A stretch of 64,000 nucleotides of DNA, from contig NZ_CP061292.1 of assembly GCF_018687475.1 (NCBI RefSeq), positions 1,612,001-1,676,000 of the forward strand, given 5' to 3'. Below are positions 53,243 to 62,537 of the stretch, piece after piece. The position numbers and the translations under genes are program-made. The notes beneath the pieces are model-generated. The model worked only from the letters and a program-made list of their open reading frames with translations, made no database searches and was not told the origin of the DNA. Source of the stretch: Polynucleobacter sp. MWH-UH24A (lineage in GTDB: Bacteria > Pseudomonadota > Gammaproteobacteria > Burkholderiales > Burkholderiaceae). Positions within the stretch are counted from its first letter, which is position 1. Every line of letters begins with the position of its first letter.

Positions 53243-54136
53243 CTAAATCATTGCTTTTAGTAAAGCCGCCATCTCAGAGGGGTTTTTGGTGACCTTAAAG
53301 CCACACTCTTCCATCACCGCTAATTTGGCATCCGCGGTATCGGCACCACCGGAAATCAATGCGCCCGCATGACCCATCCTTTTTCCTGGAGGGGCAGTGA
53401 CGCCAGCAATAAATCCAACAACCGGCTTTTTCATATTGGTCTTGCACCAACGTGCTGCCTCAACCTCATCGGGGCCACCAATTTCGCCGATCATAATGAC
53501 CGCATCTGTCTCGGGGTCTTCGTTAAACATCTTCATGATGTCGATGTGCTTTAAGCCATTAATAGGATCGCCGCCGATACCCACTGCGGTTGATTGCCCA
53601 AGGCCAATTGACGATAACTGACCAACGGCTTCATACGTTAAGGTGCCAGAACGACTGACAACCCCAATACGGCCCTTACGGTGAATATGACCGGGCATGA
53701 TGCCAATCTTAATTTCGTCGGGTGTGATGAGACCAGGGCAGTTAGGTCCCAACAATAAAGTTTTCTTGCCTCCCTTGGCTTCTTTTTGCAACATCTTGTT
53801 ACGAACCTCAAGCATGTCGCGAACCGGAATTCCCTCGGTGATGCAAATGACTAAATCGAGATCTGCTTCAACGGCTTCCCAAATTGCAGCAGCAGCCCCT
53901 GGCGGTGGTACATAGACAACCGAAACGGTCGCACCTGTTTCCTTGGCTGCATCTTTAACTGTTCCGAAAATCGGAATCCCGAAAATTGACTCGCCAGCTT
54001 TTTTGGGATTCACACCAGCCACAAAACAATTTTTACCGTTAGCGTATTCCTGGCATTTCTCGGTATGAAACTGACCGGTCTTACCGGTAATCCCTTGGGT
54101 GATGACGCGTGTATTTTTATTAATCAAGATTGACAT
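53243..54136 (-). CDS. sucD: Succinyl-CoA synthetase alpha subunit
   Basis: SucD binds CoA and carries the phosphorylated histidine. The motif GHAGALISGGADTA holds that histidine, and TRVITQGITGKTGQFHTEKC is the CoA-binding N-terminus. Length is 297 residues. It follows sucC by 27 bases. Confidence 0.97.
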   Translation of the reverse strand: MSILINKNTRVITQGITGKTGQFHTEKCQEYANGKNCFVAGVNPKKAGESIFGIPIFGTVKDAAKETGATVSVVYVPPPGAAAAIWEAVEADLDLVICITEGIPVRDMLEVRNKMLQKEAKGGKKTLLLGPNCPGLITPDEIKIGIMPGHIHRKGRIGVVSRSGTLTYEAVGQLSSIGLGQSTAVGIGGDPINGLKHIDIMKMFNEDPETDAVIMIGEIGGPDEVEAARWCKTNMKKPVVGFIAGVTAPPGKRMGHAGALISGGADTADAKLAVMEECGFKVTKNPSEMAALLKAMI

Positions 54137-54163
54137 TGTGAATTCCTCAAATTAGTTGGTCGC

Positions 54164-55330
54164 TTACTTGCCTTGAACAGCTGCCACAACTTTCGTTGCC
54201 GCTTCGGCCATTGAATCGGCGCTGATGATGGGTAACCCAGAGTCGGCCAAAATCTTTTTGCCTAACTCTTCATTGGTACCCTTCATCCGAACCACCAAAG
54301 GAACTGATAAATTGACTGCCTTACACGCTGTCACTACGCCATCGGCAATCACATCGCAACGCATGATGCCGCCAAAAATATTGACCAAAATGGCTTTCAC
54401 GCTCTTGTTCTTGAGCATGATCTTGAAGGCTTCGGTCACTTTCTCTGCCGTTGCGCCACCGCCCACATCCAAAAAGTTGGCTGGCTGGCCACCAAATAAT
54501 TTGATGGTATCCATCGTGGCCATTGCCAGACCCGCACCATTTACTAGGCAACCAATATTGCCATCCAAGGAAATGTAAGCGAGATCAAATTTAGATGCCT
54601 CAATCTCAGCAGCATCTTCTTCGTCGACATCACGATAGGCCACGATTTCAGGATGGCGATAAAGCGCATTTGAATCAAAGTTAAATTTCGCATCGAGAGC
54701 CTTAATCTTGCCATTGCCCTCAAGAATGAGTGGATTAATTTCGACTAGAGATGCGTCCGTATCCCAGTAGGTTTTGTAAAGATTCTTCAATACCTCACGC
54801 GCTTGGGCTTGCGAACCTTCCGGAACCCCAATACCTTTACTCAGTTGATCGCACTGCGCATCGCTTAAACCAGTTAAGGGATCAACAAACACTTTGATGA
54901 TTTTCTCAGGAGTCTTTGCAGCGACCTCTTCGATATCCATTCCGCCCTCACTGGAGGCCATGACCACCACTTTCTGAGTGGCGCGATCGGTCAAAATTCC
55001 GAGGTAGTACTCTTTTTTAATATCAGCGCCGTCCTCAACGAGTAAACGACGGACTTTTTGTCCTTCAGGCCCTGTCTGATGGGTCTTTAATTGCATGCCC
55101 AGAATTGCGCTGGCGTATTGTTTTACCTCATCCATGCTTTTGGCTACTTTCACGCCACCGCCTTTACCGCGACCGCCCGCATGAATTTGCGCCTTTACAA
55201 CCCAAACTGGTCCACCTAACTTCTTTGCTGCTTCGATGGCCTCATCAACACTAAACGCTGGAATACCATTGGGTACCGGTACATTAAATTGGCGCAGAAT
55301 CTCCTTGCCTTGGTACTCATGAATTTTCAT
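54164..55330 (-). CDS. sucC: Succinyl-CoA synthetase beta subunit
   Basis: SucC holds the ATP-grasp domain ([22 protein letters not shown]) and the C-terminal ligase domain with [13 protein letters not shown] and [15 protein letters not shown]. It forms ATP or GTP in the TCA cycle with SucD. Length is 388 residues. A nested inverted repeat lies 50-90 bases upstream of the start. Confidence 0.97.
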   Translation of the reverse strand: MKIHEYQGKEILRQFNVPVPNGIPAFSVDEAIEAAKKLGGPVWVVKAQIHAGGRGKGGGVKVAKSMDEVKQYASAILGMQLKTHQTGPEGQKVRRLLVEDGADIKKEYYLGILTDRATQKVVVMASSEGGMDIEEVAAKTPEKIIKVFVDPLTGLSDAQCDQLSKGIGVPEGSQAQAREVLKNLYKTYWDTDASLVEINPLILEGNGKIKALDAKFNFDSNALYRHPEIVAYRDVDEEDAAEIEASKFDLAYISLDGNIGCLVNGAGLAMATMDTIKLFGGQPANFLDVGGGATAEKVTEAFKIMLKNKSVKAILVNIFGGIMRCDVIADGVVTACKAVNLSVPLVVRMKGTNEELGKKILADSGLPIISADSMAEAATKVVAAVQGK

Positions 55331-55380
55331 AGCAACTCCTGGAATGATTAAATTTCAACGCCAGCGTGAAAAGCTATTTT

Positions 55381-55418
55381 CCTTGATGAGGCCCCTGGGT
55401 CATTGACCCAAATCAAGG
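55381..55418 (-). promoter_or_regulatory. Nested inverted repeats upstream of sucCD
   Basis: A perfect 15-bp palindrome (TGGGTCA-T-TGACCCA, 55396-55410) lies inside an outer pair CCTTGAT (55381-55387) and ATCAAGG (55412-55418). The outer arms include TTGAT and ATCAA half-sites like those of FNR/CRP regulators, but at a spacing too wide for that family. It is either an operator or a leader hairpin. Confidence 0.45.
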
Positions 55419-55482
55419 CAAAAAAGGCTTAATACGCCCTCAAAAGACCCATAAGTCTAACATTTTCACTGCACCAAATTGG

Positions 55483-55980
55483 CTATTTTGAGGGGGTCCG
55501 GCCGCTAATAAGTCGATTGACGAGCTCTGGATTAAATCCTTTTGAAACCAAGAATCGGTACTGTTTGGCACGCTCCTTTTGGTCGGAGGAAATTTCACCA
55601 AATTTACGTGCCCACAAGGCCTGGGCGCGCTCAAATTCAGAAGAGCTTAACTCATGACTTAGACTGGAAATCATATTTTGATCAATTCCCGCTCTCTGTA
55701 ACTCATCGGCCACGCGGCGCAAACCGTAGCGCTGACTTCGCCGTCGCACAAGGGCCTGAGCATACCGTTCATCGGATAACCAACCTTTCGCCTCAAAGTC
55801 ATCCAAAATCGCAGTAATTTGCTCCTCAAAATCGACCGGCGGATTGTTATCCGTTTGACTACCTATGCGCTGTAACTTTTGAGCGAGTTCATGACGACTG
55901 TATTCACGTCGGGATAAAAGACGCAAAGCCCGAGCTTTAAGACTCGGGCTTTGTTTAGGAACGCGATCGAAATCTGGCAT
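55483..55980 (-). CDS. recX: RecA regulatory protein RecX
   Basis: RecX binds the RecA filament and limits its activity. The RecX repeat pattern is visible: ALRLLSRREYSRHELAQKL, then GWLSDERYAQALVRRRSQRYG and a C-terminal YRFLVSKGFNPELVNRLI. Length is 165 residues. Its ATG shares one base with the recA stop (TAATG), so translation is coupled and expression follows the SOS response of recA. Confidence 0.93.
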   Translation of the reverse strand: MPDFDRVPKQSPSLKARALRLLSRREYSRHELAQKLQRIGSQTDNNPPVDFEEQITAILDDFEAKGWLSDERYAQALVRRRSQRYGLRRVADELQRAGIDQNMISSLSHELSSSEFERAQALWARKFGEISSDQKERAKQYRFLVSKGFNPELVNRLISGRTPSK

Positions 55981-57080
55981 TAAGCGCTCGCTGATTCAAT
56001 CTCCTCATCGTCTAAGGTTTCGCTAATGAGGGTACCGCCACTCTTAACACCAAGCTTTTGTCGAATCTTGGCCTCGATCTCCTTTGCGATCTCAGGATTC
56101 TCCTTTAAGAATTCGCGCACATTATCTTTACCTTGGCCGATGCGATCACCGTTATAGCTATACCAAGCGCCTGACTTTTCAACGATCTCGGCCTCAACGC
56201 CCATATCGATAATTTCGCCTTCACGGGAGATGCCCGAGCCATACATGATGTCAAAGATTGCTTCGCGGAACGGTGGCGACACTTTGTTCTTCACGACCTT
56301 CACACGGGTCTCGTTACCGATCACATCATCACCCTTCTTGATGCTGCCAATCCTTCGAATATCAAGACGCATCGAGGCATAGAACTTAAGTGCATTACCG
56401 CCAGTCGTGGTTTCTGGCGAGCCAAACATCACACCAATCTTCATCCGAATTTGGTTAATGAATATCACCATCGAATTCGTGCGCTTGATGGTGCCAGTTA
56501 ACTTACGTAAGGCTTGGCTCATCAGGCGTGCCTGCAGTCCTGGTAATGAGTCCCCCATATCACCTTCAATCTCGGCCTTTGGAACCAAGGCTGCGACCGA
56601 GTCGATCACGATTAAATCAATTGAACCTGAACGCACCAGCGCATCGGCAATTTCCAATGCCTGCTCACCGGTATCGGGTTGAGAGATTAGTAGATTATTG
56701 ACGTCCACGCCCAACTTAGCGGCGTACTGCACATCCAGCGCATGTTCGGCATCAATAAATGCGCAGGTGCCACCAAGCTTTTGCATCTCAGCAACAGCAT
56801 GGAGGGTTAATGTGGTTTTACCGGAGGACTCTGGACCGTAGATTTCGATCACGCGGCCACGTGCGAGACCGCCCACGCCTAAGGCGATATCGAGGCCTAG
56901 GGAGCCACTCGATACCACTTGAATATCTTGGTTAATCTCTGCGTCGCCAAGACGCATAATCGAGCCCTTACCAAACTGCTTCTCAATTTGGGCCAAGGCG
57001 GCCGTTAGTGCTTTTTGCTTCTCACCGCTCATCCCTGCAAACTCTGATGAGGCTGATTTTTTCTTGTCGTCCATGGCCAT
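55980..57080 (-). CDS. recA: Recombinase RecA
   Basis: RecA drives strand exchange and triggers LexA self-cleavage. Walker A is [10 protein letters not shown]. The L1 and L2 regions ([25 protein letters not shown] and [18 protein letters not shown]) and the acidic C-terminus ([11 protein letters not shown]) are intact. Length is 366 residues. A near-consensus SOS box lies 61-80 bases upstream. Confidence 0.98.
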   Translation of the reverse strand: MAMDDKKKSASSEFAGMSGEKQKALTAALAQIEKQFGKGSIMRLGDAEINQDIQVVSSGSLGLDIALGVGGLARGRVIEIYGPESSGKTTLTLHAVAEMQKLGGTCAFIDAEHALDVQYAAKLGVDVNNLLISQPDTGEQALEIADALVRSGSIDLIVIDSVAALVPKAEIEGDMGDSLPGLQARLMSQALRKLTGTIKRTNSMVIFINQIRMKIGVMFGSPETTTGGNALKFYASMRLDIRRIGSIKKGDDVIGNETRVKVVKNKVSPPFREAIFDIMYGSGISREGEIIDMGVEAEIVEKSGAWYSYNGDRIGQGKDNVREFLKENPEIAKEIEAKIRQKLGVKSGGTLISETLDDEEIESASA

Positions 57081-57140
57081 CCTTTTCTTAATTTTGGTTC
57101 GGTTTTGCTCGAATAATTACTTTATTTCATACTGTATGCT

Positions 57141-57160
57141 TACTGTATATAAAAACAGTA
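57141..57160 (-). promoter_or_regulatory. LexA (SOS) box of recA
   Basis: TACTGTATATAAAAACAGTA fits the gammaproteobacterial/betaproteobacterial LexA consensus CTGT-N8-ACAG, including the flanking TA bases. A further TACTGTAT lies 12 bases away at 57129-57136. A TTGCAA on the minus strand just upstream may be the -35, so LexA would cover the promoter. Confidence 0.9.
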
Positions 57161-57257
57161 TTGTTTGCAAGTGGGGTAGTTTGATTTATTTGTGGGATTT
57201 GCTTGATATTTAAATAAGTAAGTGCTTATTTACATATAATTAATTGATTTATATCGA

Positions 57258-57806
57258 TTAATTTTTTTCTTTCGCAAAAAATAGAAATACTGGCATTGCA
57301 ATGGCCCAAACCACCGCCAAGTAAATCAATGCAAAAATTTGATCGTCTGAGCTTGGCCAGGAGGCGGCACCAAGGCGCACCCCCGCTTCGTAACACAGCG
57401 GTCCCGCAATAGCCCCCAAAACGGCAGCTAAACCATTTTTACCCTGCAACCAAGCCATCGACTCTTTCAGAGTGGTCGCAAAGACCAGCCATAGTGCCCA
57501 CATCCAGACCGGTGAAATGGCAGCAAATGGAAAGTCCGACTCAAACCGAATCCACCCCAGCTGAACCAAAATCGTGTCCGCAATCAGGCCATAAATAAAT
57601 ACCTTCAGAAGTAGTTCATGTTCGCCGCGGGCATTCTGATGCAACCAGAGATAAATTCCGATGCAAATAAGCGAGATGGCGAGAGCCAACCCAATTTGAT
57701 GATGAGCAGCACCTAAGATGCAAGCAAACCAACCAATCTGAAATAAAACGAAATTCCAGATCTTGCGCCAAGTACCTCGTGAAATGACTAGATTCACAAT
57801 AATCAA
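57258..57806 (-). CDS. DUF2878 family membrane protein
   Basis: The 182-residue protein has five or six hydrophobic segments and motifs of the DUF2878 family (FQIGWFACILGA, PVWMWALWLVFATTLKESMAWL, GPLCYEAGVRLGA). It starts at a TTG one base after the DUF3833 stop. In other proteobacteria this family sits with photolyase, DUF1365 and cyclopropane fatty acid synthase-like genes in light or singlet-oxygen regulons. Those partners are not in this window. Confidence 0.85.
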   Translation of the reverse strand: MIIVNLVISRGTWRKIWNFVLFQIGWFACILGAAHHQIGLALAISLICIGIYLWLHQNARGEHELLLKVFIYGLIADTILVQLGWIRFESDFPFAAISPVWMWALWLVFATTLKESMAWLQGKNGLAAVLGAIAGPLCYEAGVRLGAASWPSSDDQIFALIYLAVVWAIAMPVFLFFAKEKN

Positions 57807-57807
57807 T

Positions 57808-58365
57808 CTAGCGTTTATAGAAAGCTAAAGTGACTTCACCCAAATAAATTCCGAACTTACTCATTTCAGCTTTATTGAGCATGACCTTATCGTCCATGAG
57901 ATACATCCAATCATTAAATTGCACATGGTAAATTTTCCCATCCACTGGCAAAGCCAAGGTGTAGCGCCAGTTGAGCGCATTACCCGCTAATTCACCCACC
58001 GCTTCACCAATCACGTCACTGGCCGTGCCACTGTAACGGCCGGGGGCCACCTCGGTGAGCGTCCAAATCCGCTTTTGCTTGGTGCCATCGGAGTAAACAA
58101 AATCTTCGTCTAACGTTCCGACGCGCTTTCCATCTTTCATTTCCCATTTCGCTTTAATCAGAACCTTAAAGCGCTTAACGACTTCGCCACTTCGATCGGT
58201 AAAGATGCCATACGCATCAATTTCACCGTTAAAGTAAGTCGCTAAATCGAGCTTTGGCTGCTCCTTGCTATACATTTGCACGCTTGGACTGGAGCACGAC
58301 ATTACCCCTAACGATAGGAGAGAAAGCAAAAAAATGGTTGTTAGACGCTTGAGTCTAGTAAACAT
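57808..58365 (-). CDS. DUF3833 family lipoprotein
   Basis: The signal peptide ends in a lipobox-like VMSC, giving an N-terminal lipidated cysteine. The rest matches the DUF3833 pattern with LDLATYFNGEIDAYGIFTDRSG and WRYTLALPVDGKIYHVQFNDWMYLMDD. Length is 185 residues from the ATG at 58365. A TTG at 58410 would overlap the upstream gene and spoil the signal peptide. It is next to the DUF2878 and chalcone-isomerase-like genes, its usual companions. Confidence 0.85.
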   Translation of the reverse strand: MFTRLKRLTTIFLLSLLSLGVMSCSSPSVQMYSKEQPKLDLATYFNGEIDAYGIFTDRSGEVVKRFKVLIKAKWEMKDGKRVGTLDEDFVYSDGTKQKRIWTLTEVAPGRYSGTASDVIGEAVGELAGNALNWRYTLALPVDGKIYHVQFNDWMYLMDDKVMLNKAEMSKFGIYLGEVTLAFYKR

Positions 58366-58384
58366 AGTGGGCACCAAATAAAAA

Positions 58385-58954
58385 TTAAGGATTAGGGCAG
58401 TTTGCTGCAATCAGAGCGGGTGGACAACGACTGGCAATCAGCGCCGAGCGTAACCTTGGCGCACTGGTTCGTTCATCAAGCCAGATGCCAAAAAAGGCTT
58501 TCGCAAATGCGTCGCCAGGAACATCACCAACGGGTTTGCCGTTGTGTAAAAACAAAGTACCCCGATCGGGCAAGTGAATACCAATCAAGGTGTCCCCCGA
58601 AGCAATATCTGGAAAAATTTTCTCAAGACTTTGCAACCAAATCATTCGCTGCTTTTCAGAAACGCCTAAGCGAGTCATTTCATCGATCGTGCGCTTAGCG
58701 AGATCAGCGCCCTTAAACGATCGAATGTAATGAATTTCGAGAGCAAATCCGTTTTGACCTTTTGGATCAGCTACGTAATAGCGAGCGTCGTAGACGTCAA
58801 AACCCCAAAATGTGAGTCTTCCCTGACCTTGCAGGCTAGCGCTCTCAATGTAGCGATAAACCGGTGATTTGCCGCCTGAGGCATTCGCAGTTACCCAACT
58901 AGGCCCCAAAAGAGCAAGCAATAAACAAGCGATTCGAATAGAGGTCCAATTCAT
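58385..58954 (-). CDS. Chalcone isomerase-like periplasmic protein
   Basis: A signal peptide (residues 1-26 of the form beginning MNWTS) precedes a domain with GRLTFWGFDVYDARYYV, LEIHYIRSFKGADLAKRTIDEM and GTLFLHNGKPVGDVPGDAFAKAFFGIWLDE, the bacterial chalcone-isomerase-like family. Bacterial members are not flavonoid enzymes and may bind fatty acids. Starts at 58966 and 58990 are also possible. It is the first gene of the three-gene run with DUF3833 and DUF2878. Confidence 0.85.
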   Translation of the reverse strand: MNWTSIRIACLLLALLGPSWVTANASGGKSPVYRYIESASLQGQGRLTFWGFDVYDARYYVADPKGQNGFALEIHYIRSFKGADLAKRTIDEMTRLGVSEKQRMIWLQSLEKIFPDIASGDTLIGIHLPDRGTLFLHNGKPVGDVPGDAFAKAFFGIWLDERTSAPRLRSALIASRCPPALIAANCPNP

Positions 58955-59016
58955 GCCACTTAGCATAGAGGAGTTTTGTGACCCTTGCACAAACCCAATT
59001 TTTCACAAGGAGGAAT

Positions 59017-59044
59017 AAAAAAACCCGCTCCGAAGAGCGGGTTT
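59017..59044 (-). terminator. Rho-independent terminator of the symporter gene
   Basis: A 10-bp stem AAACCCGCTC (59021-59030) with GAGCGGGTTT (59035-59044) has CGAA on the plus strand, which reads as the very stable C(UUCG)G loop in the minus-strand RNA. It is followed there by a T-rich run. It also has a T run on the plus strand, so it may work in both directions. Confidence 0.9.
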
Positions 59045-59062
59045 TTAGTCCTAAACGCTAGA

Positions 59063-61210
59063 TTAGGTTGCTTCAGTATTGAGCGTATCACCACGAAGCG
59101 TTGGGTAACGTACGTGATCAACCAACTCTTGAATATCTTTGCGTGGGGCTGGGGTTACCAAACTCACCAAGATAATTGCTGCAAATCCAAGAGGCACTCC
59201 GAACACACCGGCAGAAATTGGTGCAATTCCATACCAGAGCTCTACCGGAGATGTGACATTAAACACACCGCGCAGCCATGGCTGGGTCATGATCATGTAG
59301 TACATGGTAATACCAAGCCCCAGAATCATACCAACGCAAGCGCCTGCTTTTGTAGCACGCTTCCAAAAAATCCCAAGTACCAAGGCAGGGAAGAATGCAG
59401 CAGCAGCAAAGGAGAACGCGGCACCCACTAAGAACAAAATGTCAGCAGGTTTTTGAGCGGCCACATATGCCGCTGCAAGTGCCACAACAAGCAACAGGAT
59501 TTTCGAAATTAATACGCGACGTGCCGCTGGCGCATTAGGATCGATCATCTTGTAGTACAAGTCATGCGACAAAGCGTTAGCGATGGTCAATAGCAAGCCA
59601 TCAGCAGTTGACAGCGCAGCAGCCAAACCACCCGCTGCCACCATACCGGAAATCACGTAGGGCAGGCCTCCAATTTCTGGGGTTGCCAACACAATGATGT
59701 CACCGCCAATGGTCATCTCAGCCAATTGGAAGATACCGTCCTTATTGATATCCACTACCGACAGAAGCGCTGGATCGACTTTTGCCCACGCAGAAATCCA
59801 AGCGGGTAGCTTATCAAACGGCGTTCCTACCAAGACCGTAAAGACCTCGTATTTCACCAAAACTGCCAAAGCAGGAGCAGTGAAGTACAACAGGAAGATA
59901 AAGAACAATGACCAGGTCACAGATTCACGCGCTTGTTTTACCGACGGGGTCGTGTAATAACGCATCAGAATATGTGGCAAGGCAGCTGTACCAACCATCA
60001 AGCAGAAGATCAATGCTAAGAAGTTACGGCGCGATGTATCAAATGCTGCTCGTGCCTTTTCATCACCATTCGGATCACCTGCAAACTGCTGAGCATGACG
60101 TGGCATATTGGCTAACGGCTTGGAGCGATTATCTGCACCAGTTCTTTGAGCTGTCCAAGCTTTCTTTGCAGCTTCCGCATCTTTTGGAACGGCAGCCAAG
60201 GCTTTTTCAGCAGCAGCAATTTCATCTGCAGGAGCATTCGCAGCCTTCAAATCAGCCACTTTCTTCTCTGCAGCCGCTTTATCAGCAGCTAGTGCAGCAG
60301 GAACATCTTTTAATTTCTCAGAAAGGGCGTCCGCACGTGCTTTGAATATCGCACGAACTTCAAGCTCTTTTGGATCCTTAATCAGCTCTGCTTCTTTAGC
60401 TGTTACCTTTTCCAACTGTTGACCATAAACCAACTGAGGGATAGGGAAGTTTGTCTGCTTCACGGATAACCAAACCACAGGAATCATGTAAGCAATAATC
60501 AAAATGATGTATTGCGCAACCTGTGTCCAAGTTACCGCACGCATACCGCCCAAGAAGGAGCAAACCAAGATACCAGCAAGTCCTAAGAAGATACCGATCT
60601 CAAAGGGTACGCCGGCTAGACGAGTCGTAATCAAACCAACACCGTAAATCTGTGCAACGACGTATGTGAACGAGCACAAAATCGCAGCCAAGATACCGAG
60701 TAAACGTGGCAAATTACCGTCATAGCGCGCGCCCAAAAAGTCTGGGATCGTGAACTGACCGAATTTACGAAGATACGGAGCAAGAAATAATGCCACTAAG
60801 CAATATCCACCCGTCCCACCCATGATGAACGCAAGACCGCCATAACCGGTAAGGTACAAAGTACCTGCCATTCCGATAAAGGAGGCCGCAGACATCCAGT
60901 CGGCGCCTGTTGCCATGCCGTTATACACAGCAGGAACACGTCGTCCTGCCACATAGTATTCGGCAGCATCATTGGTACGACTCATTACTCCGATACCAGC
61001 ATAGAGCAATACAGTAGCGCCTAAAAATACGTAACCAATCATGGCACGGCCCATACCCATTTGCTCGAGGATCGCGAGAACTATTACAAACAATACGAAG
61101 CCACCGGTATACCAACCGTAAACTTTATTGAGTTGTTTTTTAAAGGCTGCGTTACTTTGGCCAGCTCCGCCAAAAGTACCACCGCCTGCGTCAGGTGTCA
61201 TTCCGGCCAT
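59063..61210 (-). CDS. Sodium:solute symporter (acetate-permease-like) with long charged insert and EF-hand-like loop
   Basis: This is an SSS-family transporter of the subgroup that pairs with DUF4212 proteins and is often called cation/acetate symporter. About 13 hydrophobic segments and the SSS motifs AEYYVAGRRVPAVYNGMATGADWMSAASFIG and GGLAAALSTADGLLLTIANALSHD are present. Length is 715 residues, far above the usual 550-600, because residues 262-390 hold an Ala/Lys/Glu-rich soluble insert likely to form a helical hairpin. Residues 487-498 (DINKDGIFQLAE) fit a 12-residue EF-hand calcium loop. The DUF4212 gene lies two bases upstream. The substrate is probably a short carboxylate (inference). 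Confidence 0.9.
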   Translation of the reverse strand: MAGMTPDAGGGTFGGAGQSNAAFKKQLNKVYGWYTGGFVLFVIVLAILEQMGMGRAMIGYVFLGATVLLYAGIGVMSRTNDAAEYYVAGRRVPAVYNGMATGADWMSAASFIGMAGTLYLTGYGGLAFIMGGTGGYCLVALFLAPYLRKFGQFTIPDFLGARYDGNLPRLLGILAAILCSFTYVVAQIYGVGLITTRLAGVPFEIGIFLGLAGILVCSFLGGMRAVTWTQVAQYIILIIAYMIPVVWLSVKQTNFPIPQLVYGQQLEKVTAKEAELIKDPKELEVRAIFKARADALSEKLKDVPAALAADKAAAEKKVADLKAANAPADEIAAAEKALAAVPKDAEAAKKAWTAQRTGADNRSKPLANMPRHAQQFAGDPNGDEKARAAFDTSRRNFLALIFCLMVGTAALPHILMRYYTTPSVKQARESVTWSLFFIFLLYFTAPALAVLVKYEVFTVLVGTPFDKLPAWISAWAKVDPALLSVVDINKDGIFQLAEMTIGGDIIVLATPEIGGLPYVISGMVAAGGLAAALSTADGLLLTIANALSHDLYYKMIDPNAPAARRVLISKILLLVVALAAAYVAAQKPADILFLVGAAFSFAAAAFFPALVLGIFWKRATKAGACVGMILGLGITMYYMIMTQPWLRGVFNVTSPVELWYGIAPISAGVFGVPLGFAAIILVSLVTPAPRKDIQELVDHVRYPTLRGDTLNTEAT

Positions 61211-61212
61211 GA

Positions 61213-61476
61213 TTAATCCTCCTCCACTTCAGCACAGTCATATTCTTTGTCAAGATTATTCATGTAATGTGCGTAATAAGCGATGATGAGAACATAAATC
61301 ACTAATGCTCCTTGGGCGCCGACCCAAAAACTAAATGGCCAGCCAAAGAAATTAAAATTTAGATCTCGCGCGTAAAAGCCAACAACAAAGGTTACAAAAA
61401 ACCAAATGAATAACAGAATGGCTGTTATTCGCAGGTTCTTCGACCAATATTGTTTGTGCGATTCTGTTAATTGCAT
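61213..61476 (-). CDS. DUF4212 family small membrane protein
   Basis: The 87-residue protein has two membrane helices (residues about 16-34 and 50-70) and the conserved WSKNLRITAILLFIWFFVTFVVGFYAR and FNFFGWPFSFWVGAQGA stretches. It ends in an acidic tail. It lies directly upstream of the SSS symporter and is regarded as its small subunit. An AGGAGA ribosome binding site is present. Confidence 0.93.
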   Translation of the reverse strand: MQLTESHKQYWSKNLRITAILLFIWFFVTFVVGFYARDLNFNFFGWPFSFWVGAQGALVIYVLIIAYYAHYMNNLDKEYDCAEVEED

Positions 61477-61538
61477 AACAGTTTCTCCTTAAGTTAATAA
61501 AAACAACTACTGCGAACTTCGTACGACAACATCATGAG

Positions 61539-62111
61539 CTAAACCGTTAAACCGGTCTCCCGTTCCAACTGTTTGGCAAATTTTGGCTCAAATTCCTTTA
61601 AATGCTTGATGATTTTTACTGCTTCTTCGGGCTCTTGGCGATCCACGTAAACCCTTGCTAATTGGTACCAACCATAGGGACTCATAGGTTGAAGTTGGGT
61701 ATTTTTTCTTAATGCCTTCACTGCATCATCAAAACGACGCTGTTGAATTAGGGTTAGCCCTAATCCATACCAGGCCAAGTCTAACTTTTCATCCAGCTTG
61801 AGTGCCTTACGAAAACTAAATTCGGCATCTTCGACCTGTCCCGTCTCTTCTTGCAAAAAACCGAGGTTATACCAAGAGTAAGCTGGAGCATCAGAACGCT
61901 GCACCACTTTTTTATACATCTCGATAGCGCCTTGTTTATCACCCTCTTGGGTCTTCAAATAAGCAAGACTGGAAAGAACATACGGATCGTTTGGATATTG
62001 ATGCAACATCTCTTCGAAGGTCGCAATTGCCTTGTGCCGAAGACCCAAAACAATGAATGCCGAAGCATAAAGTTTAAAGAGGTGCCAACGAAGGTCTAGC
62101 TTTACTGACAT
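61539..62111 (-). CDS. TPR-repeat protein
   Basis: At least four TPR units are visible (AIATFEEMLHQYPNDPYVLSSLAYL, then GAIEMYKKV, YNLGFLQEETGQVEDAEFSFRKAL and WYGLGLTLIQQRRFDDAVKALRK). There is no signal peptide. The ATG at 62111 (MSVKLDL) gives 190 residues. A frame start at 62135 lies further inside the preceding gene. It overlaps the upstream membrane-protein gene by 10 bases. No specific partner is evident. Confidence 0.8.
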   Translation of the reverse strand: MSVKLDLRWHLFKLYASAFIVLGLRHKAIATFEEMLHQYPNDPYVLSSLAYLKTQEGDKQGAIEMYKKVVQRSDAPAYSWYNLGFLQEETGQVEDAEFSFRKALKLDEKLDLAWYGLGLTLIQQRRFDDAVKALRKNTQLQPMSPYGWYQLARVYVDRQEPEEAVKIIKHLKEFEPKFAKQLERETGLTV

Positions 62112-62398
62112 AACTCGATTCCGATGCTCACACAATGCTCAATCTTGGCAAGGGTGACTGCTATGTACAAGACCGCAACAATACAAAAGGCAACAAATGG
62201 AATTTGATGATCGGCAATTTGTTTTGGAGAAATAAAACGGGCTACACTTGTCCAGGGCTTGTTAACAATTTGAAACAATTGATAAAACAAATTCGTATCG
62301 CGCTTTTGCCCGGACAGAACAAATAGCAATCCCTGGCCCATTAAAGCAAGTCCGCCGATATACAAAAGTAATTGAGCGATATTAAGGAATAAAAGCAC
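62102..62398 (-). CDS. Small two-helix membrane protein, unknown function
   Basis: The 98-residue protein has hydrophobic segments at about 5-28 and 66-86 separated by a basic loop (SGQKRDTNLFYQLFQIVNKPWTSVARFISPKQI). No named family was recognised with confidence. It overlaps the TPR gene and is likely cotranscribed with it. Confidence 0.7.
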   Translation of the reverse strand: MLLFLNIAQLLLYIGGLALMGQGLLFVLSGQKRDTNLFYQLFQIVNKPWTSVARFISPKQIADHQIPFVAFCIVAVLYIAVTLAKIEHCVSIGIELCQ

Positions 62399-62486
62399 AG
62401 AAGCCTTTTGGGAATTGAAAAAATGCCAATGGGGATTATGGTTGGGTCACAAAAATGCCCAAATCAGTGATTTCCCTAGTAATTTA

Positions 62487-62523
62487 AAAATACTTGGCTA
62501 AGTATTAAGGGCTTACCCTTAAT
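62487..62523 (-). terminator. Overlapping hairpins after the exonuclease gene
   Basis: ATTAAGGG/CCCTTAAT (62504-62511 and 62516-62523) is followed on the minus strand by an overlapping AATACTT/AAGTATT hairpin and a short T run (62487-62490). The two share bases and cannot form together. The second is the better terminator candidate. Confidence 0.45.
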
Positions 62524-62537
62524 TTGTAAAGTTTAAT

